Positions 43,289-51,072 of a stretch of 64,000 bases of DNA are shown one piece after another. How positions within the stretch are numbered: position 1 is the first letter of the stretch; each line of letters begins with the position of its first letter. Both the position numbers and the translations under genes were made by a program. Below the pieces are notes generated by a model. It saw nothing but the letters and a program-made list of their open reading frames with translations. It ran no database searches and had not been told where the DNA came from. The DNA is from Eubacteriales bacterium (GTDB lineage: Bacteria > Bacillota > Clostridia > Christensenellales > Aristaeellaceae): positions 1 to 64,000 of the forward strand of contig JAQWCW010000007.1 in assembly GCA_028705775.1 (NCBI GenBank), in the 5' to 3' direction.

Positions 43289-44518
43289 ATGAAAAAATTT
43301 GTGTCTGTTCTGCTAGCGCTTGTACTTACGCTCGTTTGCTGCTTCTCCGCTTTTGCGCAGGAGGTGGAAACCGAGGAGCTTACGCCGGAGGAAATACACG
43401 AAAAGCGCCAGAAAATTATCGACAAGGCAATGAACCAGTACGACGCAATGGGCGGCGTTGTAATCATCATCAAGAACGGCGCGGTTGACGAGGAATTCTA
43501 CTTTGGCTATGCGGACAAGAAAACCAAAACGCTTGTCGATGAGTACACCGCCTTCAAGATTGCGTCGATTACCAAAATGGTTACGGCGATTGGCGTTTTG
43601 CAGCTTGTCGAGAGCGGAAAGCTTGACCTTGACGCGGATTTGTCAAAGCTTTTTGGCTTCACCTTCCGCAATCCGTATTATAAGGAAATTCCCCTTACTC
43701 TGCGAATGCTGATGACCCACACAACGGGGCTTAACGCAACCACGGTCGACTATAACAAGGCGATTCAGGGCAAGGCTGACCCGACGCTTGAGTATATGTT
43801 CTCATCTTCGCGCGCAAAAAAGCAGTTTCTGAAGATGGAGCCTGGCTCAAAATACTCTTACAGCAACCTCGGCGGAGGAATGCTGGGAAGCATAATCGAG
43901 CTTTGCACGGGAATGACGATTGACGAATACATGACAAAGAACGTGTTCGAGCCGCTCGGAATAAACGCGCACTATCAGGCGGGGCTGTTTGACGACAGCA
44001 CGCAGATAGCCAAAATCTACAATATGCCCAAGCGCACCCTGAACCTTGACCCGTCGCTCAACAGGGATGTGTACACCGAGCCGGATTGGCAGCACGATTT
44101 CACCTATACCGCGGGCGGGCTGATTATCAGCGGTCCGGATTTAGCAAAAATACTGATTATGCTCTGCGACGGCGGCGAGTATAACGGCGTAAGGCTGCTC
44201 AAGCAGGAAACCGTAGCGGAAATGACGACGCTTCAGAATGAGCGCTTTTCTGTATCGGGCACAAGCGACCGCGGGCTTAACATGAACATCATCACGGATT
44301 ATCAGGTTGATAACCGCACGATGTACGGGCATCAGGGCAAGGCGTACGAAATGCTCTGCGCCGCGTATTTCGACCCTACCGACAGAAGCGGCGTTGTGGT
44401 TCTCAGCAACGGCTGCGACAATACCAACGTCCGCAATTATGTAAATATGTTCGGAAGGATAATGATGAAACGCGCCTATGAAATGCTTGACGAGGATTAT
44501 CCCGAGGACGCAAAGTAA
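43289..44518 (+). CDS. Secreted beta-lactamase-fold serine hydrolase
   Basis: A 409-residue class C beta-lactamase/DD-peptidase fold protein. ATG 43289 opens a signal peptide (1-23, ending AFA); no lipobox is evident. The nucleophile motif is S-I-T-K (Ser93, Lys96), YSN is at 191-193, and GHQG (near 355) stands for the third KTG/HxG box. Such proteins include D-amino-acid peptidases, esterases and PBP4*-like enzymes rather than true resistance enzymes. Its substrate is unknown. It ends the valS operon and is followed by a terminator. Confidence 0.9.
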   Translation: MKKFVSVLLALVLTLVCCFSAFAQEVETEELTPEEIHEKRQKIIDKAMNQYDAMGGVVIIIKNGAVDEEFYFGYADKKTKTLVDEYTAFKIASITKMVTAIGVLQLVESGKLDLDADLSKLFGFTFRNPYYKEIPLTLRMLMTHTTGLNATTVDYNKAIQGKADPTLEYMFSSSRAKKQFLKMEPGSKYSYSNLGGGMLGSIIELCTGMTIDEYMTKNVFEPLGINAHYQAGLFDDSTQIAKIYNMPKRTLNLDPSLNRDVYTEPDWQHDFTYTAGGLIISGPDLAKILIMLCDGGEYNGVRLLKQETVAEMTTLQNERFSVSGTSDRGLNMNIITDYQVDNRTMYGHQGKAYEMLCAAYFDPTDRSGVVVLSNGCDNTNVRNYVNMFGRIMMKRAYEMLDEDYPEDAK

Positions 44519-44523
44519 CACAA

Positions 44524-44556
44524 AAAGGGCGGGGCGTTTGCTTCGCCCTTTATTTA
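44524..44556 (+). terminator. Terminator after serine hydrolase
   Basis: An 8-bp stem AAAGGGCG/CGCCCTTT (44524-44531 with 44544-44551) followed by a T-rich tail. It is the first clear terminator after the valS T-box. Confidence 0.75.
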
Positions 44557-44560
44557 TGGC

Positions 44561-44589
44561 TTGTATATTTTTATCAGCACGGCTATAAT
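44561..44589 (+). promoter_or_regulatory. Promoter of the rml cluster
   Basis: TTGTAT (44561-44566) and TATAAT (44584-44589) with a 17-base spacer, 29 bases before rmlA. Confidence 0.7.
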
Positions 44590-44618
44590 ACAATAAAAGG
44601 TTTGCGGGAGGTGCGAAT

Positions 44619-45503
44619 ATGAAGGGCATTATACTGGCAGGCGGAGCGGGAACGCGCCTTTATCCGCTCACGATGGTCGCAAGCAAACAGCTGCTGCCTG
44701 TTTATGACAAGCCGATGATTTATTATCCGCTTTCAACCCTCATGCTCGCGGGAATCCGCGAGGTTCTCATTATTTCAACGCCCGCCGATACCCCTCGCTT
44801 TTCCGAGCTTCTGGGCGACGGAAGCGAGTTCGGCATAAGCCTTACCTACATGGTTCAGGAAAGCCCCGACGGGCTTGCGCAGGCGTTCATTATCGGCGAA
44901 AAATTCCTTGCGGGCGAGCCGTGCGCGATGATTCTAGGCGATAATATCTTTTACGGCAACGGGCTTTCCTCCGCGCTGAAAAAGGCGGCGCAGAGCGCGG
45001 AAAACGGGCGCGCGGCGGTTTTTGGCTATTATGTTGACGACTCTTCGCGCTTTGGCGTGGTTGAGTTTGACGGGCAGGGGAAGGTCGTTTCGCTTGAGGA
45101 GAAGCCGAAAAACCCCAAGTCAAATTACTGCGTTACGGGAATCTACTTTTATGACGGGCGCGCGAGCGAAATGGCAAAGCGCGTACAGAAAAGCGCGCGC
45201 GGCGAGCTTGAAATCACCTCGCTTAACGAAATGTATTTAAGGGAGGGCAAGCTTGACGTTCAGCTCCTTGGGCGCGGCTTTGCATGGCTGGATACAGGCA
45301 CTCCGGAAAGCCTGCTTGACGCCGCCGATTTTGTCAGAATGGTTGAAAAGCGGCAGGGGATAACAATATCCGCGCCTGAGGAAATTGCATATAAAAACGG
45401 CTGGATAAGCGCGGAAAAGCTGAGCAGCAGCGCCGAAAAGTACGGCAAATCGCTCTATGGCGAGCATCTGCGCAACGTTGCCGAGGGCAGACTCAGGTAT
45501 TAG
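44619..45503 (+). CDS. rmlA: Glucose-1-phosphate thymidylyltransferase
   Basis: First step of dTDP-L-rhamnose synthesis. A 294-residue protein with the nucleotide-binding [33 protein letters not shown] (6-38) and ILGDNIFYG. Full length. GGGAGGTG site. rmlC follows after ten bases. The set supplies activated rhamnose for surface polysaccharide; no glycosyltransferase is adjacent. Confidence 0.96.
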   Translation: MKGIILAGGAGTRLYPLTMVASKQLLPVYDKPMIYYPLSTLMLAGIREVLIISTPADTPRFSELLGDGSEFGISLTYMVQESPDGLAQAFIIGEKFLAGEPCAMILGDNIFYGNGLSSALKKAAQSAENGRAAVFGYYVDDSSRFGVVEFDGQGKVVSLEEKPKNPKSNYCVTGIYFYDGRASEMAKRVQKSARGELEITSLNEMYLREGKLDVQLLGRGFAWLDTGTPESLLDAADFVRMVEKRQGITISAPEEIAYKNGWISAEKLSSSAEKYGKSLYGEHLRNVAEGRLRY

Positions 45504-45513
45504 GGGGATTATC

Positions 45514-46071
45514 ATGAAAAAGATTGAAACGGCGCTTGCCGGCGTATTTATTCTGGAGCCGGAAATGCACGGCGATTATCGCGGCTATTTCACGGAAACC
45601 TATAATGCGCAGGAGTTTGAGCGCCTTGGAATCTGGGATGCTTTTGTTCAGGATAACGAATCCTTCACGCAGAAGAAGGGAACCTTGCGCGGCATTCATT
45701 TTCAGCAGTCGCCGATGGCGCAGAGCAAGGTTGTAAGAGCCATTCGCGGCGCTATCCTTGATGTTGCGGTTGATTTGCGCAAGGGCAGTCCCGATTATCT
45801 TCGCTGGGCGTCCTTTGAGCTGAGCGCGGAAAACAAGAGAATGCTCTATATTCCGCGCGGCTTCGGGCACGGCTTCGTAACCCTTACCGACGACGTGCTT
45901 TTCCTCTATAAGGTTGACAACGTTTTCAGCAAGGAATACGACAGGGGAATACGGTTTGACGACCCCGATATAGGGGTTGACTGGGGTATTTCCGAGCCGA
46001 TTCTGTCTGCTAAGGATATGTCCTCTCCCTATCTCAGGGACAGCGACTGCAATTTCGTTTACGATAAATAA
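45514..46071 (+). CDS. rmlC: dTDP-4-dehydrorhamnose 3,5-epimerase
   Basis: A 185-residue cupin. ATG 45514 begins MKKIETALAGVFILEP. Catalytic His in GIHFQQSPMAQSKVVR, Asp in DVAVDLRKGSP and Tyr in LYKVDNVFSKEYDRG are present. PRGFGHGFVTL is the family strand. Third enzyme of the pathway, second in the operon. Confidence 0.96.
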   Translation: MKKIETALAGVFILEPEMHGDYRGYFTETYNAQEFERLGIWDAFVQDNESFTQKKGTLRGIHFQQSPMAQSKVVRAIRGAILDVAVDLRKGSPDYLRWASFELSAENKRMLYIPRGFGHGFVTLTDDVLFLYKVDNVFSKEYDRGIRFDDPDIGVDWGISEPILSAKDMSSPYLRDSDCNFVYDK

Positions 46072-46080
46072 GGAGAAGCC

Positions 46081-47103
46081 ATGACAATAATAGTTACGGG
46101 CGGAGCGGGCTTTATCGGCAGCAATTTCATCTATTATGAGCTGAAAAATCACCCGCAGGACAGGATTATCTGCTATGACGCGCTTACCTATGCGGGGAAT
46201 CTTTCGTCGCTGAAGGGCGCGCTTGAATATAAGAATTTCAGCTTTGTACGCGGCGATATAGCGGACGAAAAGGCGGTTGACGAGCTTTTTGAGCGAGAAA
46301 AGCCCGACATTGTTGTAAACTTCGCCGCCGAAACGCACGTTGACCGCTCCATCTTGAATCCGGCGTCGTTTACAAAAACGAATATCATCGGTACTCAGAC
46401 GCTGATGGACGCTTCGAGAGAATTCGGAGTCAAGCGCTTTCATCAGGTATCGACGGACGAGGTTTACGGGGAGCTTCCGCTTGACAAGCCCGAGCTGATG
46501 TTTACGGAGGAAACCCCGATTCATACGTCAAGCCCGTACAGCGCCTCCAAGGCGTCGGCGGATTTGCTCGCGCTTTCGTATTACAGGACCTTCGGGCTGC
46601 CGGTTTCGATAACCCGCTGCTCAAATAACTACGGCAGCTATCAGTTCCCCGAAAAGCTGATTCCGCTTGTTATTTCAAGGGCGGCGGAGGATAAGCCGAT
46701 ACCGGTTTACGGGCGCGGCGAAAACGTCCGCGACTGGCTTTATGTCATGGATCATTGCGCCGCTATCGACCTTGTTATGCGCCTTGGGCGCGAGGGCGAG
46801 GTGTACAATGTCGGCGGGCATAACGAAAAAACGAATATCGAGGTCGTCCGCACCATACTGAAAAAGCTCGGCAAGCCCGAAAGCCTTATAAGCTTCGTTA
46901 AGGACAGACCGGGGCATGACAAGCGCTATGCAATCGACGCTTTCAAGATTGAAAAAGAGCTTGGCTGGAAGCCGCAGACGCGTTTTGACGACGGAATCGG
47001 CTTAACCGTTGACTGGTATCTTGAAAACGGGAAATGGCTGGGCGATATACTTGCGGGCGATTACAGGAATTATTATGATAAAATGTATGCGGGCAGGATG
47101 TGA
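46081..47103 (+). CDS. rmlB: dTDP-glucose 4,6-dehydratase
   Basis: A 340-residue extended short-chain dehydrogenase. NAD-binding GGAGFIGSNFIYYEL (7-21), the catalytic STDEVYGEL and the YSASKASADLL YxxxK are present, with the RmlB stretch NYGSYQFPEKLIPLVI. Full length. Confidence 0.97.
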   Translation: MTIIVTGGAGFIGSNFIYYELKNHPQDRIICYDALTYAGNLSSLKGALEYKNFSFVRGDIADEKAVDELFEREKPDIVVNFAAETHVDRSILNPASFTKTNIIGTQTLMDASREFGVKRFHQVSTDEVYGELPLDKPELMFTEETPIHTSSPYSASKASADLLALSYYRTFGLPVSITRCSNNYGSYQFPEKLIPLVISRAAEDKPIPVYGRGENVRDWLYVMDHCAAIDLVMRLGREGEVYNVGGHNEKTNIEVVRTILKKLGKPESLISFVKDRPGHDKRYAIDAFKIEKELGWKPQTRFDDGIGLTVDWYLENGKWLGDILAGDYRNYYDKMYAGRM

Positions 47104-47109
47104 AAGCCG

Positions 47110-47961
47110 ATGAAAGTGCTTGTTACCGGCGCTGCGGGTCAGCTTGGGCACGACGTTATGCTTTTGCTCAAAGCGCGCGGCGCGGACGCAGTCGGAGCTG
47201 ATAAATCCGATTTTGACATAACGGACTCGGATTCCGTCAATCGCTTTGTTTTGCATAAGGGCTTTGACGCAATCGTTCATGCCGCCGCTTGGACTAACGT
47301 TGATTTGGCTGAAACCGAAAAGGAAAGCTGCCGCAACGTAAACGTTGTCGGTACTCGCAATATTGCGAAAGCCGCCGCCGAAAGCGGAGCGAAGCTTGCT
47401 TTCATCTCCACGGATTATGTTTTCAGCGGCGCGGGAACTATGTCGCATGAAACGGATGAAGCGATTATGCCGATTAACTATTACGGCTTTACAAAGGCGG
47501 AGGGGGAAAAAATTGTCCGCGAGCTTGCGCCGAGAAGCTTCATCATCCGCTCAAGCTGGATTTTCGGCATAAACGGCGGCAACTTTGTCAAAACGATGCT
47601 CAAGCTTGCCAAGGATAAAACCGAAATTTCAGTCGTCTGCGACCAGATAGGCTCTCCGACTTACTCCCTTGATTTGGCTCGGCTTATTACCGATATGCTC
47701 CTAACCGAAAAATACGGGACTTATCATGCTTCAAACGAGGGTTTTTGCTCATGGGCGGAGTTTGCCTCCGAAATCTTTGCCGAGGCGGGCGTCTCTGCAA
47801 AGGTAAAGCCCGTAAGCACAGGCGAATACCCCGCGAAAGCCAAACGGCCGCTCAATTCGCGCCTGTCCAAGAAAAGCCTTGACGACGCGGGCTTTGAGCG
47901 CCTTCCCGATTGGAAGAACGCGCTTGGCAGGTATCTTGAGGAATTGCGGCTCTGCGACTGA
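47110..47961 (+). CDS. rmlD: dTDP-4-dehydrorhamnose reductase
   Basis: Last step to dTDP-L-rhamnose. A 283-residue reductase with GAAGQLGHDVM (7-17), STDYVFSG, the YYGFTKAEGE YxxxK and RSSWIFGINGGNFVKTM. Six bases after rmlB. Completes the A-C-B-D set. Confidence 0.97.
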   Translation: MKVLVTGAAGQLGHDVMLLLKARGADAVGADKSDFDITDSDSVNRFVLHKGFDAIVHAAAWTNVDLAETEKESCRNVNVVGTRNIAKAAAESGAKLAFISTDYVFSGAGTMSHETDEAIMPINYYGFTKAEGEKIVRELAPRSFIIRSSWIFGINGGNFVKTMLKLAKDKTEISVVCDQIGSPTYSLDLARLITDMLLTEKYGTYHASNEGFCSWAEFASEIFAEAGVSAKVKPVSTGEYPAKAKRPLNSRLSKKSLDDAGFERLPDWKNALGRYLEELRLCD

Positions 47962-47994
47962 CAAAAACGATAAATGTATGAATATGGTGATAAG

Positions 47995-48957
47995 ATGAAT
48001 CTTGTTTCTCTCCGTAAAACACTTCTGCTCGTTCTGACCGCCTCCATATGGGGGCTTGCGTTCGTTGCGCAGACCGTTGGCGCGGATTTTGTCGGAACCT
48101 TTACCTTCCTTGCGCTCCGCAACTGGGTCGCCGCGTTCGCAATCCTGCTCGTTATTTTTGTCAGTGACAGGCTGATGCCCGCTTCAAAGGATAAACAAAG
48201 CGCTCCGGCTGAAAAGCCCTCGGAATCGCGCCTTGCAAAAACCTATCGCGGCTGGCCCGTAATCGGCGGCGCGCTCTGCGGTGTTATTCTTTGCGTTGCA
48301 AGCGCGGCGCAGCAGGCGGGAATACCGCTTACCACGACAGCAAAGGCGGGCTTTATAACGGCTATGTACGTTGTAATCGTGCCGCTGCTCAACCTGTTTT
48401 TCGGCTCGCGCGCGCGCCTGAAGATTTGGCTCTGCATGGCGCTCAGCGTTGTCGGGCTGTATCTTCTGTGCATGAAGGGCGGCTTCTCGCTTGCGGCAGG
48501 CGACGCGCTTGTGCTTTTGTGCGCCCTGCTTTTTGCCCTGCATATACTCACAATCGACAGGGTTTCGCCCCATGTTGACGGCTTGAAGCTGAGCTGCGTG
48601 CAGTTTTTTGTGTGCGCAGCGCTTTCGACCGTCTGTATGTTTATCTTTGAAACGCCGAGCATAAGCGGAATACTCAGCGCCGCGCCGTCGATTCTGTATG
48701 CCGGTCTGCTTTCAAGCGCCGTCGGCTATACGCTCCAGATTGTCGCCCAGAAGGGGCTTGACCCGACAATCGCGAGCCTTGCAATGTGCCTTGAAAGCGT
48801 TTTCAGCGCGCTTGCGGGCTGGGCGCTGCTCGGTCAGTCACTCACGGAGCGTGAAATTCTCGGCTGCGCCCTGATGTTTACGGCAATCGTAATTTCGCAG
48901 CTTCCCGACAGGCGAATAAAGCCTGCGCAAAGCGGAGAAAAGACGCTTTCAGACTGA
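47995..48957 (+). CDS. EamA/DMT-family transporter
   Basis: A 320-residue protein with ten hydrophobic helices in two EamA repeats. LTASIWGLAFVAQTVG opens the first half and FALHILTIDRVSP lies in the second. Families of this kind export amino acids, metabolites or nucleotide sugars; the substrate is not evident. ATG 47995 has a GGTGATA site; ATG 47974 is seven codons upstream without one. Possibly co-transcribed with rmlD. Confidence 0.87.
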   Translation: MNLVSLRKTLLLVLTASIWGLAFVAQTVGADFVGTFTFLALRNWVAAFAILLVIFVSDRLMPASKDKQSAPAEKPSESRLAKTYRGWPVIGGALCGVILCVASAAQQAGIPLTTTAKAGFITAMYVVIVPLLNLFFGSRARLKIWLCMALSVVGLYLLCMKGGFSLAAGDALVLLCALLFALHILTIDRVSPHVDGLKLSCVQFFVCAALSTVCMFIFETPSISGILSAAPSILYAGLLSSAVGYTLQIVAQKGLDPTIASLAMCLESVFSALAGWALLGQSLTEREILGCALMFTAIVISQLPDRRIKPAQSGEKTLSD

Positions 48958-48974
48958 GCTAACCGTTTGCCTGC

Positions 48975-48999
48975 CGCCGTCCCGAATTTTGGGGCGGCG
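48975..48999 (+). terminator. Terminator-like hairpin after EamA gene
   Basis: A 9-bp GC-rich stem with one G-T pair (48975-48983 with 48991-48999). The following tail has few Ts, so strength is uncertain. Confidence 0.45.
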
Positions 49000-49071
49000 C
49001 ATTGTTTACACATTCTGTGTGCTCATTTTCCCAAAAATCTGTCGATTTTTGCGAACTTTTCCGTAAAAAGA

Positions 49072-49100
49072 TTGACATATTTATCATGTGATGATAATAT
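49072..49100 (+). promoter_or_regulatory. Promoter of REC-GGDEF gene
   Basis: Perfect TTGACA (49072-49077) and TAATAT (49095-49100), 17-base spacer. The transcript would have a leader of about 60 bases. Confidence 0.65.
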
Positions 49101-49167
49101 CAGATTAGTTAGTTCCGTAAGCGCTTATGCGCAAGCGATATTGAATAATGAATATAGGAGCGGGATA

Positions 49168-50466
49168 ATGGATAATATCATGCTGATAGTCGACGACAGC
49201 GCGATGAACAGAGAGGTTCTGTCTCTGCAATTCAGGGATTCGTTTGATATTATTGAAGCAGCGGACGGAACCGACGCAATCAGGATTATCAAGGATTGCG
49301 GCGGAAATATCGACATTGTTCTTCTCGATTTGATAATGCCCGAAATGAACGGAATCGAGGTTCTGAAGCGCAGGGCTGAAATGGATTGCTTCCGCGATAT
49401 TCCGGTTGTCGTGATAACCGGCAGCAACGCGGTTGAGGACCAGCTTCAGGCGTTCAAGCTCGGCGCGAGCGATTATATATGCAAGCCGTTCATTCCAGAA
49501 ATGATAAAGCCGCGCATAAGCAACGTGCTTAATTCCACAATGCGCCAAAGGAATATGAGCGTCAGCGCGGACGAGCTGAGAATAAAGGCTGAAACGGACG
49601 ATATGACCGGACTTTACAACAAGGCGACGACGGAGCAGCTGATGGCTGGAATCCTCGCGCGCGAGGAAGCAAAGAATCATGCGCTTCTTGTAATCGACAT
49701 TGATAATTTCAAGGCTGTCAACGATATTTACGGTCATCTTCTCGGCGATACAACGATAAGGATAATCGCAAACGCAATATCAGGCTTCTTCCGCAAGAAC
49801 GATATTGTCGGCAGAATCGGCGGCGACGAGTTTGCCGTGCTTATGGTGAACGTGCCTTCAATCGAGATAGTCAGGAGCAAGGTCAGCGAGCTTATAAGCC
49901 TTATGCGCTTCAAGCCGAACATAACCAATCCGGCTAACGTCACCCTTAGCGTTGGCTACGCGCTTTCATCGTGGCGGCATATCAGGTACAGCGAATTGTT
50001 CGGCTATGCCGACACCGCGCTTTATCAGGCTAAAAATGCGGGGAAGGCGCGCGGGCAGGAGTACGGCGCGCCGATTAGCGAGGGCTGCCCCTCCGCCGGC
50101 AAGTATATTCTTGTTCTGAGCGCGGACAGGGGAACGGTTTCGATGATTGAGTATCAGCTCGGCGGGCATACGGAGATTCGCTGCCTCAGGAGCATTGCTG
50201 AGCTTGACGATTTTGCGTCCCGCTGCGACGGCGAGCCGCTTATGTCCTATATCGACGTGTCGGCTGTCGCGGGGGATACCTCCGGCTTCTGGGCTGAGGT
50301 GCGCGAAAGCGGAGTGCTCGGCAGTTCGCCGGTCATAGCCATTTGCCGCGAGGGCGAACTCGGTCAGTATTCGCAGGCGATAGCGGCGGGCGTTAAGGAA
50401 ATCGTTACTACGCCGATTGACATAGGCGTTCTCAAGCGCAGAGCGGAGCACGCGCTGGAAAAATAA
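49168..50466 (+). CDS. Response regulator with diguanylate cyclase domain (REC-GGDEF-REC-like)
   Basis: A 432-residue signalling protein; ATG 49168 follows AGGAG. The N-terminal receiver (1-120) has the acidic pair D9/D10 and phospho-acceptor Asp54 (VLLDLIMPEMNG), with Lys107 in CKPF. The GGDEF domain (about 140-305) has an intact active site GGDEF (218-222), metal residue in VIDIDNFK and an inhibitory RxxD site (209-212) five residues ahead, so c-di-GMP synthesis with product feedback is predicted. Residues about 315-432 look like a second receiver fold without the phospho-acceptor pattern. No histidine kinase is nearby; an Hpt protein gene follows. Confidence 0.93.
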   Translation: MDNIMLIVDDSAMNREVLSLQFRDSFDIIEAADGTDAIRIIKDCGGNIDIVLLDLIMPEMNGIEVLKRRAEMDCFRDIPVVVITGSNAVEDQLQAFKLGASDYICKPFIPEMIKPRISNVLNSTMRQRNMSVSADELRIKAETDDMTGLYNKATTEQLMAGILAREEAKNHALLVIDIDNFKAVNDIYGHLLGDTTIRIIANAISGFFRKNDIVGRIGGDEFAVLMVNVPSIEIVRSKVSELISLMRFKPNITNPANVTLSVGYALSSWRHIRYSELFGYADTALYQAKNAGKARGQEYGAPISEGCPSAGKYILVLSADRGTVSMIEYQLGGHTEIRCLRSIAELDDFASRCDGEPLMSYIDVSAVAGDTSGFWAEVRESGVLGSSPVIAICREGELGQYSQAIAAGVKEIVTTPIDIGVLKRRAEHALEK

Positions 50467-50599
50467 CCGGTTTCAGTAATCATAATTTCAGCTGTTGCAG
50501 GAAATTGTCTGCCGCTGCCGAAACTGTTACTATAATGAATGGTAATGGTTTTTGCGGCGGCAGATTCTTAAACAAACATAATACAGACCGGAGTAAAAC

Positions 50600-50959
50600 A
50601 TGAATAAAACCGAATTGCTAAAATACGGCGTCGATTACTCGGAGGGGCTGAGAAGATTTGTGGGGCATGATGATATTTTCAGAGGCTACCTCTTGGAATT
50701 CTTGTCCGAAAGCGGCTTTCGGCGGCTGGAGGATGATATAAAAGCGTGCCGCTATTCGGAAGCGTTCAAGGAAGCGCACGCATTGAAGGGGCTTACGGGC
50801 AACCTGAGCCTTAACGGGCTGCATTCGGAGCTTGTTGCGCTGGTTGAACTGCTTCGCGAGAACGCGTCCGGCGAAAGGATTCGCGCGCAGTATAACATAG
50901 TTGCTTTTCGGCACGTTGAAACGGCGGACGCGCTTAGGGCTTATCTTGACGAAGCCTGA
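50600..50959 (+). CDS. Histidine phosphotransfer (Hpt) domain protein
   Basis: A 119-residue helical protein. The phospho-accepting His60 is in AHALKGLTGNLSL, a canonical Hpt motif; a helical bundle extends on both sides. A TATAAT at 50531-50536 lies upstream, but no good -35. It sits 133 bases after the REC-GGDEF gene and probably passes phosphate to or from its receiver. The kinase partner is outside the window. Followed by a bidirectional terminator. Confidence 0.88.
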   Translation: MNKTELLKYGVDYSEGLRRFVGHDDIFRGYLLEFLSESGFRRLEDDIKACRYSEAFKEAHALKGLTGNLSLNGLHSELVALVELLRENASGERIRAQYNIVAFRHVETADALRAYLDEA

Positions 50960-51024
50960 TATGGCTTGCGCTGCTCGCTTACGCGTTTGCGCTTTCACAT
51001 TTTCAGATTAACTTAATACAGAAA

Positions 51025-51066
51025 GACTGCCATAAGCGGCGCTAAACCGTTTATGGCAGTCCTTTT
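51025..51066 (+). terminator. Terminator between Hpt gene and SH3-repeat gene (bidirectional)
   Basis: A perfect 11-bp stem (51025-51035 with 51051-51061). T-rich on both sides, so it can end the Hpt transcript and the convergent SH3-repeat transcript. Confidence 0.8.
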
Positions 51067-51072
51067 GTTTGC

